From contig NZ_CP053482.1 of assembly GCF_016772315.1 (NCBI RefSeq), forward strand, positions 310,001-374,000: a DNA stretch of 64,000 nt, written 5' to 3'. A model generated the notes under the pieces. It did not search any database, had not been told where the DNA came from, and worked only from the letters and a program-made list of their open reading frames with translations. The translations under genes were made by a program, and so were the position numbers. Below are positions 36,525 to 44,393 of the stretch, in pieces (within the stretch, counting starts at the first letter, position 1; the number at the start of each line of letters is the position of its first letter). Source of the DNA: Thiothrix subterranea. GTDB lineage: Bacteria > Pseudomonadota > Gammaproteobacteria > Thiotrichales > Thiotrichaceae.

Positions 36525-38225
36525 CTATACCAGAATCATTTCGTTTTGGCCTGCACCGGCAGGCACCATCGGGAATACATTATTTTCACGCTCGGTGATG
36601 AAATCCATGAAGACCAAACGGTCTTTCATCGCCAGCGCTTCTTTCAATGCACCTTCCACGTCGCTTGCCTGTTCAATACGCATCCCGACGTGACCATAAG
36701 CTTCCGCGAGTTTCACGAAATCGGGCAATGCCTCCATATAAGACATCGCGTAACGCTTCTGGTAGAAGAATTCCTGCCACTGACGCACCATGCCGAGGTA
36801 GCCGTTGTTCAACGAAATGATCTTGATTGGCAAGTGATATTGCAAGCAAGTCGCCAGTTCCTGAATGCACATCTGGATACTGCCATCGCCGGTAATACAG
36901 CCAACGGTTTCCTCAGGGAACGCCATTTGCACGCCCATTGCGGCGGGCAACCCAAAGCCCATCGTGCCTAAACCACCGGAGTTGATCCAACGGTTCGGCT
37001 GGCTGAAGCGGTAGTATTGCGCTGCCCACATTTGGTGCTGACCCACGTCAGAACACACGTAAGCATCGCCATTGGTCGCTTCCCAGAACTTTTGCACTAC
37101 AAACTGTGCCTTGATCGCGGCATTCATATCCTGATTATATTTCAGGCAATCCGCACCGCGCCATTCCGCAATTTGCTTCCACCAATCAGCCAGTGCCGCC
37201 GCATCGGGGCGCTCAGCACGGCTACGGTATTCTTCCAGCATATCAATGATGACGCTTTTAACGTCGCCAACAATAGGCACATCCACTTTGACATTTTTGG
37301 AAATCGACGCGGGGTCAATGTCAACGTGGATAATTTTGGCATAAGGGCAGAATTTTTCGATATTGCCGGTCACACGGTCATCAAAACGTGCGCCAATCGC
37401 AATCACCAAGTCAGCATGGTGCATAGTGTTATTGGCTTCATACGTACCGTGCATCCCCAGCATACCGATGAATTGCTTATCCATTGACGGAAAGCCGCCC
37501 AAACCCATCAGGGTATTGGTAATCGGAAAGCCCAACTCACGGGTCAACTCGGTCAATTGATGCGCCGCACCCGACAACACCACGCCACCGCCGGTATACA
37601 GTACTGGCTTTTTCGCTTCCAACATCAGGTCAATGGCACGGCGTACTTGACGCTTATTGCCTTTCACCGTGGGGTTGTAGGAACGCATGGTGATTTCTTT
37701 CGGGTAATGGAACTCACAACGTGCCGTGGTAATGTCCTTAGGAATATCCACCAATACCGGGCCGGGGCGACCCGTGCTGGCAATATAAAAGGCTTTCTTA
37801 ATGGTCGTTGCCAATTCTTTAACGTCCGTCACCAAGAAGTTGTGTTTGACGCATGGGCGGGTAATGCCCACGATGTCAACTTCCTGAAACGCATCGTTGC
37901 CAATCAAATGGCGCGGCACTTGCCCGGTGAACACCACCATCGGCACAGAATCCATGTACGCATCCGCAATGCCGGTCACAGCATTGGTTGCCCCGGGGCC
38001 GGATGTTACCAGCGCCACTCCGGGTCTGTTAGTTGCTTTGGCATAGCCTTCGGCTGCATGGACAGCCCCTTGCTCGTGTCTTACCAGAATGTGGTTGATT
38101 TTGTCGTGTTGCTTGTACAATTCATCGTACAAAAACAACACCGCTCCACCAGGATAACCAAAGATGGTATCAACCCCTTCTTCCTTAAGACACTCGACGA
38201 ATATCTCGGCACCGGTCAGTTCCAC
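36525..38225 (-). CDS. ilvB: Acetolactate synthase, catalytic (large) subunit
   Basis: Condenses two pyruvates (or pyruvate and 2-oxobutyrate) using thiamine diphosphate. 566 residues, IlvI-like length. The catalytic Glu51 lies in RHEQGAVHAAEG; GDGS (446-449) and NN (473-474) form the ThDP-Mg2+ motif. First gene of ilvB-ilvN-ilvC. The upstream region (38226-38345) shows no leader peptide with runs of branched-chain codons that I can see. Confidence 0.96.
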   Translation of the reverse strand: MELTGAEIFVECLKEEGVDTIFGYPGGAVLFLYDELYKQHDKINHILVRHEQGAVHAAEGYAKATNRPGVALVTSGPGATNAVTGIADAYMDSVPMVVFTGQVPRHLIGNDAFQEVDIVGITRPCVKHNFLVTDVKELATTIKKAFYIASTGRPGPVLVDIPKDITTARCEFHYPKEITMRSYNPTVKGNKRQVRRAIDLMLEAKKPVLYTGGGVVLSGAAHQLTELTRELGFPITNTLMGLGGFPSMDKQFIGMLGMHGTYEANNTMHHADLVIAIGARFDDRVTGNIEKFCPYAKIIHVDIDPASISKNVKVDVPIVGDVKSVIIDMLEEYRSRAERPDAAALADWWKQIAEWRGADCLKYNQDMNAAIKAQFVVQKFWEATNGDAYVCSDVGQHQMWAAQYYRFSQPNRWINSGGLGTMGFGLPAAMGVQMAFPEETVGCITGDGSIQMCIQELATCLQYHLPIKIISLNNGYLGMVRQWQEFFYQKRYAMSYMEALPDFVKLAEAYGHVGMRIEQASDVEGALKEALAMKDRLVFMDFITERENNVFPMVPAGAGQNEMILV

Positions 38226-38345
38226 AGTTCACTCCGTAAATCGCATGGGCGAAGGAAAAGACTCGCATCATAATACGAATGCATGGGGGATTACACCCCA
38301 AAAAGTGTGCGAGTATTGATTTTTTCAGGCTAAAAGCGGCGGGCA

Positions 38346-38376
38346 TAAAAAAGCCACGTTGCGTGACGTGGCTTTT
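38346..38376 (-). terminator. Rho-independent terminator after tRNA-Met
   Basis: Stem GCCACG (38353-38358) / CGTGGC (38367-38372), with six A on the left and four T on the right. On the minus strand it lies 9 bases past the 3' end of the tRNA. Confidence 0.8.
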
Positions 38377-38384
38377 GAATTTCT

Positions 38385-38461
38385 TGGTGGCTACACCTAG
38401 ATTCGAACTAGGGACCCCATCATTATGAGTGATGTGCTCTAACCAACTGAGCTATGTAGCC
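38385..38461 (-). tRNA. tRNA-Met (CAT)
   Basis: 77 nt including an encoded CCA. Acceptor stem GGCTACA/TGTAGCC with discriminator A; anticodon loop CTCATAA on stem CATCA/TGATG, anticodon CAT; T-loop TTCGAAT. The acceptor lacks the unpaired first base of initiator tRNA, so this is an elongator Met tRNA (a tRNA-Ile2 with modified C34 cannot be fully excluded). Confidence 0.95.
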
Positions 38462-38513
38462 AAGAGGCCGCGATAATAGCGATCCTCACGGGTGTTGTCA
38501 ACGAATTTTGAAA

Positions 38514-38975
38514 TTATTGCACCGCCACACCCGCTGCCACCAATAACAAGGCGACAATCACCGTCAAATGCAAACGCATTTTGCCATAACTCGATGATAA
38601 CTTATCGAATAACAGCAATGCATCGACCACATAAGCAAACACCACCAAACCCGCCAATACAAATAGCGCCCATTGAATCGGCAGCAACAACGCAAACCAC
38701 GCCAACACACTCGGCACCACGCTAAACAGCAACAACTTACCGAGTTCGCTCTCATTCAGCGTATCCTGCATTCCCAACGCCACGCCCCAATGCACCGCAC
38801 CAAGGAAACTCAAAATAAGCGCCGCATACGCCGCCAGCCACCAATCCAATCGCACACTTTCCAACAGCGGCACATCCATTCCTAGCAATAACGCCACGGT
38901 CAAAGCAAAAAACGGCACTAAGCCGCCATAACCTAACCGCCACATTACTGTCGGCAAAGCACGTTTGGGCTGCAT
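38514..38975 (-). CDS. DUF3429 membrane protein
   Basis: 153 residues with five membrane helices. The ALILSFLGAVHWGVALGM segment carries the conserved HWG of DUF3429. 23 bases downstream of the lipocalin gene and in the same direction, so likely the second gene of that transcript. In several bacteria DUF3429 genes are near photolyase genes, as here. Function unknown. Confidence 0.8.
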   Translation of the reverse strand: MQPKRALPTVMWRLGYGGLVPFFALTVALLLGMDVPLLESVRLDWWLAAYAALILSFLGAVHWGVALGMQDTLNESELGKLLLFSVVPSVLAWFALLLPIQWALFVLAGLVVFAYVVDALLLFDKLSSSYGKMRLHLTVIVALLLVAAGVAVQ

Positions 38976-38998
38976 GAGATTCTCCTATTTAGCTGGCA

Positions 38999-39526
38999 TC
39001 ACTGTTTCACAAAAATCAGCTTGTCGGTGGCGAAACCAAGGCTTTTCGCCTTATCCACCAAGCGCTGTTGCACCGCTACATCCAATTGCGGCGTGCGCGA
39101 CAAAATCCACAAATACTCGCGATCATTGCCCGCAATCAGCGCGTATTGGTAATTTGGGTCGAGTTCCACGATATTATAGCCGCCGTAAAACGGGCCAAAG
39201 AACGATACTTTCAATTGCCCAACATCTTGTGCACCGACAAATTTAGCACGGCCTTCCGCCTCTTCCTGTTTCTGCTTAGCCGTGTTGTAACCACGATTAA
39301 TGACGCGAATATCACCATCCTCACGCAAGCTGTATTCCGCCGTTACATGTTCCAAGCCACGCTCAAAAGAATGATCCAATCGTGCCACTTCATACCATTT
39401 GCCCAAATAACGGTCAGCTTGAAAACCTGTCACCGGCGTTATGCCATCTGGAATTCCAACGCAACCGGATAACCACAGCATCAAACCCAACAACCACGCG
39501 AAAGATAATTTTTTATAACACTTCAT
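38999..39526 (-). CDS. Outer-membrane lipocalin (Blc type)
   Basis: 175 residues. Lipoprotein signal with lipobox LSGC (Cys22) and Val at +2, consistent with outer-membrane sorting. GKWYEVARLDHSFERG is the first lipocalin block; later blocks are DNNYQYALIAG-like (PNYQYALIAGNDREYLWILSRTP). Blc lipocalins bind lysophospholipids or other lipids and are stress-induced. Start ATG 39526 follows AAGGAG. A 57-bp element shared with the TIGR03643 gene lies 25 bases upstream. Confidence 0.9.
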   Translation of the reverse strand: MKCYKKLSFAWLLGLMLWLSGCVGIPDGITPVTGFQADRYLGKWYEVARLDHSFERGLEHVTAEYSLREDGDIRVINRGYNTAKQKQEEAEGRAKFVGAQDVGQLKVSFFGPFYGGYNIVELDPNYQYALIAGNDREYLWILSRTPQLDVAVQQRLVDKAKSLGFATDKLIFVKQ

Positions 39527-39550
39527 GAAAAACTCCTTATAAAGTGTAAT

Positions 39551-39607
39551 GATAATAGCATCGAAGTTGTACAGTACTGATAAGCATCAAGAATCTTGCG
39601 GTTTAAG
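39551..39607 (-). promoter_or_regulatory. Shared 57-bp promoter element, lipocalin copy
   Basis: Aligns without gaps to 42361-42417 with 44 of 57 identical bases. Read on the minus strand it holds the blocks CTTAAACCGCA, TATCAGTA and a -10-like TATTAT (39552-39557), ending 25 bases before the lipocalin ATG. In the other copy the distance is 27 bases. A TTGTACAG in the middle resembles half-sites reported for LitR/CarH-type light-responsive MerR regulators, which is a guess. Confidence 0.6.
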
Positions 39608-39626
39608 ACCATCACAACAGCACGCT

Positions 39627-40412
39627 TCACCCAATCAACACCGAACGCATCGAAATCGAGCCGTAAGCAAAGCCTTCGACCGGATAACTGACGCGCTCCC
39701 CTGCATCTTTGAACGCCAACGCATACAGTAACGGCAAATAATGCTCAATGGTCGGAACAGCAAGCTGCGCATCCTCCCCGAACCCAGCATAATTCAGCAA
39801 CGGCTGATGCCTATCATTATTGATGCAAGCACACACCGCCTGATCAAAGCGTTGCGCCCAATCAAAAGCATGATCTTCCGGCAAAGCCATACGCCGCAAA
39901 TTATGTACAATATTACCACTACATAGCACCAACACCCCTTCAGTACGCAAAAAAGCCAGTTGCTGCGCCAAAGCATAATGGGCGGCGGGTGGCTGAGTCG
40001 CATCCATGCTCAACTGAATCACCGGAATATCCGCCTGTGGATACATCACGGACAGCGGACACCATGCGCCATGATCCAGCCCCCAGCGCTCATCCAACCC
40101 AATATGCGCATGGTTAACCTGCTGAACAATCCGTTCCGCCAGCGCTGGCGCACCGGGCGCGGGGTATTGCATCTGAAACAAGCGAGCATCCATACGCCCG
40201 AAGTCGTGAATAGTGCGCGGTTGCAACATCGCCGTTACCAGCGTTTTAGCGTGCGTCAGCCAATGCGCGGAAACCACCACGATTGCTTTGGGACGCGGCA
40301 AGTTTTGCGCCAATTGTCGCCAAGCACGGGTATAACGGTTGTCACTCAACACCAATGTCGGCGCACCGTGACCGATAAAAACCACCGGCATTTTTGGCAG
40401 ATGCTCAGCCAT
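39627..40412 (-). CDS. DODA-type extradiol ring-cleavage dioxygenase (YgiD-like)
   Basis: 261 residues from ATG 40412. The LigB-fold iron ligands are visible: FIGHGAPTLV (His ~14), SAHWLTH (His ~49), HDFG and a C-terminal-half LCSGNIVHNLR (His). YgiD and plant DODA open 4,5-DOPA; the bacterial physiological substrate is often unknown. The frame extends upstream to 40472 and overlaps DUF924 by its first codons; the conserved start and an SD (GGGGAG) favour 40412. It follows the DUF924 gene by 16 bases. Confidence 0.85.
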   Translation of the reverse strand: MAEHLPKMPVVFIGHGAPTLVLSDNRYTRAWRQLAQNLPRPKAIVVVSAHWLTHAKTLVTAMLQPRTIHDFGRMDARLFQMQYPAPGAPALAERIVQQVNHAHIGLDERWGLDHGAWCPLSVMYPQADIPVIQLSMDATQPPAAHYALAQQLAFLRTEGVLVLCSGNIVHNLRRMALPEDHAFDWAQRFDQAVCACINNDRHQPLLNYAGFGEDAQLAVPTIEHYLPLLYALAFKDAGERVSYPVEGFAYGSISMRSVLIG

Positions 40413-40428
40413 ATCACGATCCACTCCC

Positions 40429-40974
40429 CTACCCCGTAAACGCTTCTTTGGAAGCCAAATACGCCCATTCATCCGCCGTACTCTCTCGCCCTAACACCGC
40501 ATTACGGTGTGGAAAACGCCCAAACCGCCGCACAATGTCACGGTGATGGCGGGCAAACTTCGCATTCGCTTCTAAACCAGCAGCATCAAATAAGCGCACC
40601 GACTCATCTTGATCGGCTAAATGTTCGCTGTGCATCAAGGGCATGTAGAGGAAACTGCGGCGTTCCAGTGGCAACACTGTATCAAACCCACGTTGCACCG
40701 CCTGTTTGCTGACGGCAACCGCTTGCTGTTCGGTAGAAAAACTGCGGACTTCCCCCCGAAACATATTCAGCGGGAACTGATCCAACACGATACACAAAGC
40801 CAAGCAACCTTCCGGCGTTACTTGCCAAGCATCTAACTCACCTGCCGCCGCCTGCTCCCAGAGTGCGGCGAAACGCTCGCGGATGTCGGCATCAATGACA
40901 GGCGTGGACGTAAACCAATGTTCTGACATCGGCGGGCTGTACCAAAAATCGAGAATGTCATCAGGGGTAATCAT
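40429..40974 (-). CDS. DUF924 family protein
   Basis: 181 residues with the DUF924 signature: DILDFWYSPPMSEHWF near the start, CLALCIVLDQFPLNMFRG and FLYMPLMHSEHLADQDESV, plus RFGRFPHRNAVLGRESTADE. The family is alpha-helical, related to TPR-like folds, with no known activity. Co-directional with the DODA-type gene. Start ATG 40974. Confidence 0.9.
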   Translation of the reverse strand: MITPDDILDFWYSPPMSEHWFTSTPVIDADIRERFAALWEQAAAGELDAWQVTPEGCLALCIVLDQFPLNMFRGEVRSFSTEQQAVAVSKQAVQRGFDTVLPLERRSFLYMPLMHSEHLADQDESVRLFDAAGLEANAKFARHHRDIVRRFGRFPHRNAVLGRESTADEWAYLASKEAFTG

Positions 40975-41120
40975 GCGTAATTCCTCATTATCAGTGCAAA
41001 CCGTGTATTCATAGCTTGTCAGCAGTCATAGTGCAAAAAGCGGAATCACACTAAGGTCTCTTGAAATATATTAGAAAAAACTTATATTTAACGTTAGTAA
41101 TTCAAAAGGTTAATCCGCAC

Positions 41121-41492
41121 ATGACAATATCAAAAGTAACCTGCTTCCACGACGGTGAATGCCCCATCTGCAACCTCGAAATCAACGGCATGAAAAAGCT
41201 GGATACAGCGGGCAATATTCAGTGGGTTGACATCACCCAAGAACCCGAAGCCTTGGCAGCGGCAGGCATCACCTACAAGCAAGCAATGGAGCGTATTCAC
41301 GTCATCGGCGCAGATCAGCAAATGCAAACAGGTGTACGCGGTTTCATTCAAGTGTGGAAACAGCTCCCTTACTACCGACGCATCGCTGGCTTGGTCGAGC
41401 GTTTGCCGTTCTTGATTCCGTTGATGGAAGGTGGTTATCGCGTATTTGCGTACTGGCGGTTGCCGCTCACTGGCAAAAGACGCCTGCAATAA
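41121..41492 (+). CDS. DCC family thiol-disulfide oxidoreductase-like protein (DUF393)
   Basis: 123 residues from ATG 41121. CFHDGECPICNLEI near residue 8 carries the D-x-x-C-x-x-C motif that defines the DCC (thioredoxin-like) family. WVDITQEP and QTGVRGFIQVW are conserved. Probably redox-active. In other genomes the family is found near photolyase and lipid genes. The frame is open upstream to 41061 without an SD. Confidence 0.85.
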   Translation: MTISKVTCFHDGECPICNLEINGMKKLDTAGNIQWVDITQEPEALAAAGITYKQAMERIHVIGADQQMQTGVRGFIQVWKQLPYYRRIAGLVERLPFLIPLMEGGYRVFAYWRLPLTGKRRLQ

Positions 41493-41496
41493 ATGC

Positions 41497-42060
41497 TCAA
41501 AAACTCGCAGGCAACGCTTTAAACGCCTGCTGATAATTCAACTGCGCAATGCCCGACAATTGCATCGACTTACCCAACGAACTCGCCAACGCCGACGCAA
41601 ACACGCGCTGATAAAACGGCAGGGATGCCACATACACCGGCAATGCCGCTTCCAGCGTTGGACTCGCCTGCAACGCCTGCTCCAACGTTGCTCGCCGCGT
41701 GCGAATGTAGGCAAGAAATGCTGCGTCTTGCGCGGTTTCTGCACTCAATTCCAACGTCCACGCCAAATCATCATGCAATTCACAGCAGCCAATCACCTGA
41801 TCAAATGTTGGCACACTCCATTGCTGCGGGAACACCGGCGAAAGCTGAAAACGTTCACCGTAGCGATACAACCAATACTTACGCCCGCGCACAGGCTTGA
41901 AGCTAAAGCGACTTTCCAACACAAACATCGAGGTAAACAAATCCGCCGTCATTTGTTCAAGGTGTTTCGGCACAATGCGCACACCGCTGCTGGCATTGCC
42001 CAACGCCGCTAATACTGGCACTAGCCCTTTGCCTTGCGGGTTCGGATTTTTCTGTTTCAC
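41497..42060 (-). CDS. DUF2452 family protein
   Basis: 187 residues from GTG 42060 (AGGAA upstream), beginning VKQKNPNPQGKGLVPVLAAL, the DUF2452 start. FTSMFVLESRFSFKPVRGRKYWLY and LSPVFPQQW are conserved. It begins 10 bases after the TIGR03643 gene stop, so the pair is co-transcribed. Function unknown; the family is a regular companion of photolyase-type genes. Converges with the DCC gene (4-base gap). Confidence 0.8.
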   Translation of the reverse strand: MKQKNPNPQGKGLVPVLAALGNASSGVRIVPKHLEQMTADLFTSMFVLESRFSFKPVRGRKYWLYRYGERFQLSPVFPQQWSVPTFDQVIGCCELHDDLAWTLELSAETAQDAAFLAYIRTRRATLEQALQASPTLEAALPVYVASLPFYQRVFASALASSLGKSMQLSGIAQLNYQQAFKALPASF

Positions 42061-42070
42061 GATTTCATTC

Positions 42071-42334
42071 CTAACGGGTGCGTTGCGATGGGCAGACAAA
42101 TCGCCCGACCAGAAAACCACGCTTGCCCAAATGTTTGGTGGTGCGCCCCGCCATGCGTTTGCGCCACATCCTAAAGCTGGATGGCTGCATCTGCTGGCGC
42201 ATCAAATCAATCACCGCCGTTTCGTTCAAACCGTAGAGCGTATGAATCGCCTCAAACGGCGTGCGGTCTTCCCACGCCATTTCCACGATGCGGCTCAAGT
42301 CGGCCTCATTGAAAGCAGTTTTGTATAACTTCAT
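42071..42334 (-). CDS. TIGR03643 / DUF2805 family protein
   Basis: 87 residues starting MKLYKTAFNEADLSRIVEMAWEDRTPFEAI, with FGL-type YGLNE and MRQQMQPSSFRMWRKRMAGR. A helix-turn-helix-like helical protein of unknown role that nearly always neighbours a DUF2256 gene and a cryptochrome/photolyase, as here. The shared 57-bp element ends 27 bases before ATG 42334. Confidence 0.9.
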   Translation of the reverse strand: MKLYKTAFNEADLSRIVEMAWEDRTPFEAIHTLYGLNETAVIDLMRQQMQPSSFRMWRKRMAGRTTKHLGKRGFLVGRFVCPSQRTR

Positions 42335-42360
42335 CTGAAAAATACCTTGTAAACTCTCCC

Positions 42361-42417
42361 GATAATAGCACCAGACTTATACATTACTGATAATCAGCAG
42401 TAACACTGCGGTTTAAG
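42361..42417 (-). promoter_or_regulatory. Shared 57-bp promoter element, TIGR03643 copy
   Basis: Second copy of the element at 39551-39607 (44/57 identical, no gaps), with the minus-strand -10-like TATTAT at 42362-42367. It lies in the divergent gap between the TIGR03643 gene and the DUF2256-photolyase operon and could act on both; the conserved spacing favours the minus-strand gene. Confidence 0.6.
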
Positions 42418-42432
42418 GATTCAACACAGTAC

Positions 42433-42588
42433 ATGGCACACCACAAACCCACCCTCCCCCACAAAACCTGCCCCGTCTGCCAACGCCCCTTCGCGTGGCG
42501 CAAAAAATGGGAAAAATGCTGGGATGAGGTGAAATACTGTTCCGAACGTTGCCGCCGCAGCCGCGACACGGGCGCACCCCATGCGTAA
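42433..42588 (+). CDS. DUF2256 zinc-ribbon-like protein (51 aa)
   Basis: 51 residues from ATG 42433 (AAGGA upstream) to TAA 42586-42588. HKTCPVCQRPFAWRKKWEK and VKYCSERCRRSR supply four cysteines for a zinc ribbon, the DUF2256 pattern. Its 3' end overlaps the photolyase start (ATG 42581) by 8 bases. It is part of the TIGR03643-DUF2256-photolyase gene group. Function unknown. Confidence 0.9.
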   Translation: MAHHKPTLPHKTCPVCQRPFAWRKKWEKCWDEVKYCSERCRRSRDTGAPHA

Positions 42589-44113
42589 ATTGTGCCTGAT
42601 TTTCGGCGACCAACTCGATCGCGCCTCACCGCTGTTCAAAGACTTCGACCCGCAACAAGATTACCTGTGGATGGCGGAAGTCGCCCAAGAAGCCACGCAC
42701 GTCTGGTCACACAAGCAACGCATTGCGCTGTTTTTTGCTGCCATGCGCCATTTCGCGGCCGAACTCACCGTCAAGCAATACCCCTTGCACTACCAGCAAC
42801 TCGATCAGCACCACGCCACCAGTTTAGGCGAAGCACTGGCACTGACCCTGCAAACCACTTCGCCCGCCGAAGTGTGGCTGGTACGCCCCGGCGATTACCG
42901 CGTCTTGCTGGAAATTGTCGCCACCTGCAAGCACTACAACACCCCGCTGAAACTGCTCAGCGACACCCATTTCCTCTCCACTCCCGGCGAATTCCGCCGC
43001 TGGGCAGGCGAACGCAAGCAATTACGCATGGAATATTGGTATCGGGAATTGCGCAAACGCTACAATATTCTGCTCGAAGACGGCAAGCAGCCCATCGGTG
43101 GCAACTGGAATTACGACAGCGACAACCGCAAATCCTTTCCCAAATCCGGCCCGACTGCCGTGCCTACGCCCCCGAACTTCGCCGCCGACACGATTACGCA
43201 AGCAGTCATTCGGCTAGTGAATGCGCGTTTTCCCGATCACCCCGGCACACTGGATAGCCTGCAATGGCCGGTCACTCCCGTACAAGCGCAACAAGCGCTT
43301 ACCCGTTTTCTTGATCAAGCCCTGCCCCAATTCGGCGATTTTCAAGATGCCATGTGGCAAAATCAGCCCTTCCTCAACCATTCTTTGCTTGCCAGCAGTC
43401 TCAACCTCAAGTTGCTGAATCCGCTGGAGGTTATCCGCCAAGCCGAAGCACGTTACTGGCAACACCGCGCCTCCTTAGCCGCCGTTGAAGGTTTCATCCG
43501 CCAAATTCTCGGCTGGCGCGAATACGTGCGCGGTTTGTATTGGCTGCACATGCCCGACTGGTACGAATGGAACGCGCTCGATGCGCAACGCAATTTGCCC
43601 GCGTTTTACTGGACGGGCGATACCGAGATGAATTGCCTGCGGGAGAGTATTGGGCAAACCTTGCAACACGGTTACGCGCACCACATCCAACGCCTGATGG
43701 TGACGGGGCTATTTGCGCAGCTTTACGGCGTGAAACCCATCAAAGTACACGAATGGTATCTCGCCGTTTACGTCGATGCGGTCGAATGGGTGGAATTGCC
43801 CAACACGCTGGGCATGAGCCAATACGCGGATGGTGGGCGCATGGCGTCCAAACCGTACATTGCCAGCGGCAAATACATCCAAAAAATGAGCAATTACTGC
43901 CAGCATTGCCGTTTCAACCCTGCCAAATCGGTAGGGCAAGATGCCTGCCCATTCACTACGCTGTTTTGGGATTTTCTGGATCGGTACGAAGCGCGGTTTG
44001 CCGCACACCCGCGCATGGGGTTTATGGTAAGCAACTTGCGTAAATTATCCGCCACTGAGCGTGACGCGATTCGAGCGCAAGCCCACCACTTTCATCAACA
44101 GCATTCAACCTGA
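42581..44113 (+). CDS. FeS-type cryptochrome/(6-4) photolyase-related protein
   Basis: 510 residues of the bacterial FeS-BCP group (deoxyribodipyrimidine photolyase-related). It opens LCLIFGDQLD. The four cysteines that hold the 4Fe-4S cluster in the group align as Cys352, Cys440, Cys443 and Cys456 (EMNCLRES, NYCQHC, DACP). FIRQILGWREYVRG and WVELPNTLGMSQYADGG line the FAD pocket. Members repair (6-4) photoproducts and use FAD plus a ribolumazine antenna. It overlaps DUF2256 and precedes an HNH-like gene by 10 bases. Repair activity is inferred from the family. Confidence 0.92.
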   Translation: MRKLCLIFGDQLDRASPLFKDFDPQQDYLWMAEVAQEATHVWSHKQRIALFFAAMRHFAAELTVKQYPLHYQQLDQHHATSLGEALALTLQTTSPAEVWLVRPGDYRVLLEIVATCKHYNTPLKLLSDTHFLSTPGEFRRWAGERKQLRMEYWYRELRKRYNILLEDGKQPIGGNWNYDSDNRKSFPKSGPTAVPTPPNFAADTITQAVIRLVNARFPDHPGTLDSLQWPVTPVQAQQALTRFLDQALPQFGDFQDAMWQNQPFLNHSLLASSLNLKLLNPLEVIRQAEARYWQHRASLAAVEGFIRQILGWREYVRGLYWLHMPDWYEWNALDAQRNLPAFYWTGDTEMNCLRESIGQTLQHGYAHHIQRLMVTGLFAQLYGVKPIKVHEWYLAVYVDAVEWVELPNTLGMSQYADGGRMASKPYIASGKYIQKMSNYCQHCRFNPAKSVGQDACPFTTLFWDFLDRYEARFAAHPRMGFMVSNLRKLSATERDAIRAQAHHFHQQHST

Positions 44114-44123
44114 AGGAATTCGC

Positions 44124-44393
44124 ATGTACCGAGCCAAACTCCAAGCCCAACTCAAATCCCTGAGCAAAGTCGACCCTGCCACGCAATGCTGGGAATGGCA
44201 GGGGCAAATTTCCAACAGCGGACGCGGGCGCATTATGATTCAGGACGATGGAATGCCGCGCACCGTCGGGGCTGACGATGCCAGCTACATTGCTTTTTTC
44301 GGCGAAATTCCGCCCAAAACACTGGTGCGCCAAACCTGCGGTAATCGCTTGTGCATCAACCCCGAACACCTCGAACTGATGAAACTGCCATGA
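44124..44393 (+). CDS. Small HNH-like protein (89 aa)
   Basis: 89 residues from ATG 44124 (GAAGGAA upstream). CWEWQGQISNSGRGRI in the N-terminal half and LVRQTCGNRLCINPEHLEL at the C-terminus match the HNH_3-type fold (Cys-x4-Cys then NPxHL). The first H of HNH is replaced, so nuclease activity is unclear. It lies between the photolyase and the ABC1 kinase genes, overlapping the latter by ATGA. A DNA-binding accessory to the photolyase is possible. Confidence 0.65.
   Translation: MYRAKLQAQLKSLSKVDPATQCWEWQGQISNSGRGRIMIQDDGMPRTVGADDASYIAFFGEIPPKTLVRQTCGNRLCINPEHLELMKLP

Noticed and set aside
37557-38273. 238-codon plus-strand frame opposite ilvB
   Set aside because: Antisense to a well-supported gene.
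38226-38345. Attenuator/leader peptide for ilvBNC
   Set aside because: No short ORF with runs of Val/Leu/Ile codons and no terminator-like stem before ilvB.
42592-43257. 221-codon plus-strand frame inside the photolyase gene
   Set aside because: Out-of-frame shadow, Arg/Pro-rich, overlapping a gene with clear conserved motifs.
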